From Condylostoma magnum (taxonomy: Eukaryota; Ciliophora; Heterotrichea; Heterotrichida; Condylostomatidae): a stretch of DNA of 38,778 nt. Numbering within the stretch: position 1 is the stretch's first letter; each line of letters opens with the position of its first letter. Below the pieces are notes generated by a model. The model did not search any database. It was given only the letters and a program-made list of their open reading frames with translations, and was not told the origin of the DNA. The DNA is taken from the NCBI GenBank assembly GCA_920105805.1, contig CAKKTI010000188.1, positions 1 to 38,778 on the forward strand. Reading direction: 5' to 3'. Shown piece after piece: positions 35,912 to 38,778 of this stretch. Position numbers and translations under genes: made by a program.

Positions 35912-36550
35912 ATGGGATGCTGCTATTTTACTATAGGTTCCTAATCAATATAGACAAGTGATGTTGAGCATAGTATTGTTTAATTCATACAACAAGATCC
36001 TTTACTTCAGTATAAATCTACACTTTTGCTATAAAAGTTAGAAAATCTTAAGCCTGATTAGTTCTTATGCTAGTCAAAGATTAAATAATATACGGAATCA
36101 TTAAACATTCAAATAGAAAAGTGCGTTTTTTATAAAGCAGCAAGCTAATCTGATAGTTAATTTCATCTTCTATGGCTAAAATACATAATAATTTTAGAAA
36201 GCAAAGGTTAATCAGGTATTAAGGCTGCTATGATATTTAATGAATAATAGTCAACATATATAAACAAGAACTAACTATAGAAGATATTTAAAGATCTAGT
36301 TACCATTTCTATCAACATAGCCTCTCTTTCGGTAGATCATGATAACAAAACTAAGGAAGATTGCCGTAAGTATGTCATATAGCTTAAAAGCAATGCTAAA
36401 TAGTTTTCTAAGGACATGACCAAGTAGATTATATAAGGCAACACCTAACTATCAAAACAAGACTTCATCCGAGGCTTTATGCAAAACTAATACAGAAAGT
36501 CCTTATTAACATCATCAGGAATTAGAAAAGCACTAGTAAACTATAAATAA
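35912..36550 (+). CDS. Second MGCC-start lipidated helical protein
   Basis: The 212-aa protein starts MGCCYFTIG, again predicting Gly2 myristoylation and Cys3/Cys4 palmitoylation. It is helical, Gln/Lys-rich and weakly similar in layout to the 251-aa MGCC protein at 10828-11583: a hydrophobic helix (LLWLKYIIILESKG), then a helix-loop-helix like an EF-hand without Ca2+ ligands (NEQQSTYINKNQLQKIF). It ends at a double stop, TAA TAA (36548-36553), 50 bp before DCAF7. Function unknown. Confidence 0.65.
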
Positions 36551-36600
36551 TAACTTAACATTTTACCCTATTTTATTCCATATAAACAATTTCTTAAGAA

Positions 36601-37632
36601 ATGTGGGAAAACAACCAAGAAAATCCTCAAGAAGATGCAACAACTCATACTAACACTCCAGACGACTAGAACAACTACTCTGTTTAATCCTATACAGCCC
36701 CTTGAACAATTTTTTCAATGAATTTTTCCCACAATACTTCTTCTCCGTGTAGAGCGGCCATAGGAAGTTATTAAGACACTCTTTAAAACTAAATACAAAT
36801 CTTAGAACTGGACTAAATTGATTCAATTTCTCATATTCATACAATAGAACACCAATTCCCTCCCACAAAGTTAATATGGAAGCCTTACATGGACACATCA
36901 TCTGACTTACTGGCCGCTTCTTCCGACTGAATTCGTATATGAAGAGTAGGAGAGTAAGTTGAGCTAAGCTGCCAGCTGTAAAACTAAACCTAGTCCGAAT
37001 ACAATGGCCCTATTACCAGTTTCGACTGAACCTCCACACAGCAAAACCTACTAGGAGTTGCAAGTATAGACACTACCTGTACTATTTGGGATATTAACAA
37101 GTAAATGCCAGTGAATTAACTAATTGCACATGACTCCGAGGTATGTGATATAGCGTTTACCTAAGACCACAATGTATTCGCCACGGCAGGCGCTGATTGC
37201 ACTGTTAGGTAATTTGATTTAAGGGATCTGAGGAGTTGTTCTATTATATAAGACAATAATCTGTTTAAGCCTTTTGTAAGATTATGTTGGAGTAACTCGT
37301 GTCCAGATTATCTGGCTACTATTATGCTGGATAGTAATGTTATTAGTATAGTAGACAAGAGGAACCCTACTTAGAATGTTTAGGAGCTTGTGAGTCATGA
37401 AGCCCCTGTGAATGCAATCGACTGAGGACCTAAGGATTCAACTTTTCTATGCTCAGCAGGAGACGACCATTCTGCATTGATTTGGGATTTGCAGCCTTCT
37501 AATAACCCTATAGAGCGAGCATTTAAGGGGTATATGGCACAATCTGAAGTTACTAATCTAAAATGACCGACTGCCTTCACAGACAAAATTGGGATCTGTT
37601 TCAACTCAACGCTGCAAATACTAAAAGCCTAG
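36601..37632 (+). CDS. DCAF7: DCAF7/WDR68 (AN11/TTG1-like) WD-repeat adaptor
   Basis: The 343-aa protein (family about 342) closely follows DCAF7 throughout: YTAPWTIFSMNFS, PTKLIWKPYMD, GPITSFDWTS, SIDTTCTIWDI, LIAHDSEVCDIAF, CTVRQFDLRDLR, RLCWSNSCPDYLAT and DDHSALIWDLQP. DCAF7 is a scaffold for DYRK/HIPK kinases and a CUL4 substrate receptor. Conserved Trp residues in APW, SDW, FDW, IDW and LKW are TGA codons. It ends in TLQILKA then TAG GAA TAA, matching the family end LEILRV, so TAG 37630-37632 is the stop. The next gene starts 34 bp on. Confidence 0.97.
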
Positions 37633-37666
37633 GAATAATTTTTTTAATTGTGGAAATTATTTAAAG

Positions 37667-38710
37667 ATGGACGAGTACAGTATTGATTTTGTAAATTAGT
37701 TTTTAGAGAATTACCAGTATTCTTTTATACAAAGCGACTCTTTCATTAGCTTTGATAATAATTTTCAGCAGGATAATGGATAAGAGGTGCCTTGCAAGGA
37801 AGGATGAGTGTTGAAAAGAACAAGAAACATTTTTAAGCGTTGATAATGACGGTATCTTGTGCTAAAGGATAAAAAGTTGCTTTATTACCACAGAACAAAT
37901 GAGTTAAAGCCCAGAGGTGTTATTGATTTTGATTAGGTTCCAATAGAACTAGAGATTCTAAGTCCTCCCTAGCTTAATTAACTAGTCCTAAAGCCTGTTA
38001 ACGGGCCCAGGAAATTCATTCTATGAAACAGGTCAACTGATGAAATTACTAGCTGGTGCATGGCAATACATCAAACCATTGCACTCAGTCATTGTAATAA
38101 TAACCTGGTAAAATGTGTAACAGCTAAGAAGAATTTCTGGAGGGATTTTAGAATATCTTAGGCTTAGTTTAGATAATTGGCTAAAAGTGGAGATGTGCTT
38201 TTGTTTAAGAGTAAAAGTGTGGCTGCTAGATTGCAAAGATCTTTGACTAGAAGTGAGTATGATCATGTGGCTATGCTTTTGAACTATGGGGGAGGAGTTA
38301 TTGGGTTGCTAGAGGCTACGGGGATAGAGGGGGTAAGCATTGTACTTTGGGATGAGTTCTTGAGGTAAAAGTGGGATAAATTGTATACTAAATTAGTACT
38401 AAGGAAATTAGACTAAGAATTACAAGATCATCAAATTAACTAGCTGCAAGCCTTTGTTGATAATGTAAAAGGTAAAAAGTTTAGTATTTCTTTTAAAAAG
38501 ATTATGAAGCAAATATAAAATAAACCAGCTGGATAGGAGGAAGATTTCTTTTGTACAGAATTAGTAGCATCAGCCTATAAATCTATAGGACTGATAAACC
38601 CAAACTACAATTCTTGCTTTTTCTGACCAAAAGATTTTTAAGCTGATCGCCCTCTACCTTTAGAAAATAATTCATTAGGAAATGAGCTATTAATTGATTT
38701 TGATTTATAG
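37667..38710 (+). CDS. PH plus permuted papain-like hydrolase, second copy
   Basis: This 347-aa paralogue of the gene at 6867-7907 has the same layout. The PH domain (about 45-145) includes EGWVLKRTRNIFKRWQWRYL, KLLYYHRT, RGVIDFDQV and ITSWCMAIHQ. The permuted papain-like part has SGDVLLFK, YDHVAMLL with probable catalytic His200, FFCTELVASAY with probable catalytic Cys296, and the shared tail FxxPKDFxxxRxLPL…SLGNELL. The WQW of KRWQWRY is spelled TGA TAA TGA (37841-37849). It ends at TAG 38708-38710, matching the paralogue's end; the 68 bases left in the window show nothing. Identity by eye is modest, so the duplication is old. Confidence 0.88.
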
Positions 38711-38778
38711 CAATATTTAGTAATTTAAGAATATTTTATTTATAGAATAGTTTACAATATCCCTAAAAACAGTTCAAC

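Overview
This window is ciliate nuclear DNA, most likely macronuclear, written in an ambiguous genetic code. Inside conserved proteins TAA and TAG encode Gln. In ABCE1, for example, both ABC signature motifs (LSGGELQR) use TAA for Q. TGA encodes Trp, as at five conserved positions of the DCAF7 homologue and in the GW that opens a PH domain. The same three codons also end genes. ABCE1 stops with TAG exactly where its family's C-terminus ends, DCAF7 stops with TAG at 343 aa (family about 342), and calreticulin, an NDR kinase and a MiaA homologue stop with TGA. All three codons being both sense and stop matches the Condylostoma nuclear code (NCBI table 28). A Condylostoma-like heterotrich is therefore my best guess. 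A karyorelict code with TGA as the only stop fits worse, because it would force long gene overlaps.

The DNA is AT-rich and packed. I place about 27 genes on both strands, none with a visible intron. Gaps between same-strand genes are often 10-35 bp. Two convergent pairs leave 1 bp between stop codons, and one divergent pair leaves 9 bp between start codons.

Layout. 1-4.7 kb: the 3' end of a gene, calreticulin (-), a TMX-like ER thioredoxin protein (+), an EF-hand/coiled-coil protein (-) and a secreted protein (-). 4.9-10.2 kb: WASH-complex FAM21 (+), a PH plus permuted-papain protein (-), a TLDc/MEAK7-like protein (+) and an ERK-type MAP kinase (+). 10.3-14.2 kb: SYS1 (+), a lipidated MGCC protein (+), folylpolyglutamate synthase (+), a four-TM protein (-) and WDR4/Trm82 (-). 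14.2-26 kb: a 1066-aa coiled-coil protein, a cyclic-nucleotide-domain K+ channel and a 2139-aa cysteine-rich membrane protein, all (-). 26-28 kb: ABCE1 (-). 28.2-33 kb: a possible tail-anchored protein, a small basic protein, a C2-like/coiled-coil protein and an NDR kinase, all (+). 33-35.6 kb: tRNA dimethylallyltransferase and a helical protein (-). 35.9-38.7 kb: a second MGCC protein, DCAF7 and a second PH plus permuted-papain gene (+).

The genes do not form one pathway. Themes are endomembrane traffic (calreticulin, TMX, FAM21, SYS1), Ca2+/membrane signalling (EF-hands, MGCC proteins, K+ channel, kinases), tRNA modification (WDR4, MiaA) and ribosome recycling (ABCE1). I saw no rRNA, tRNA, transposon, viral fossil or CRISPR array.
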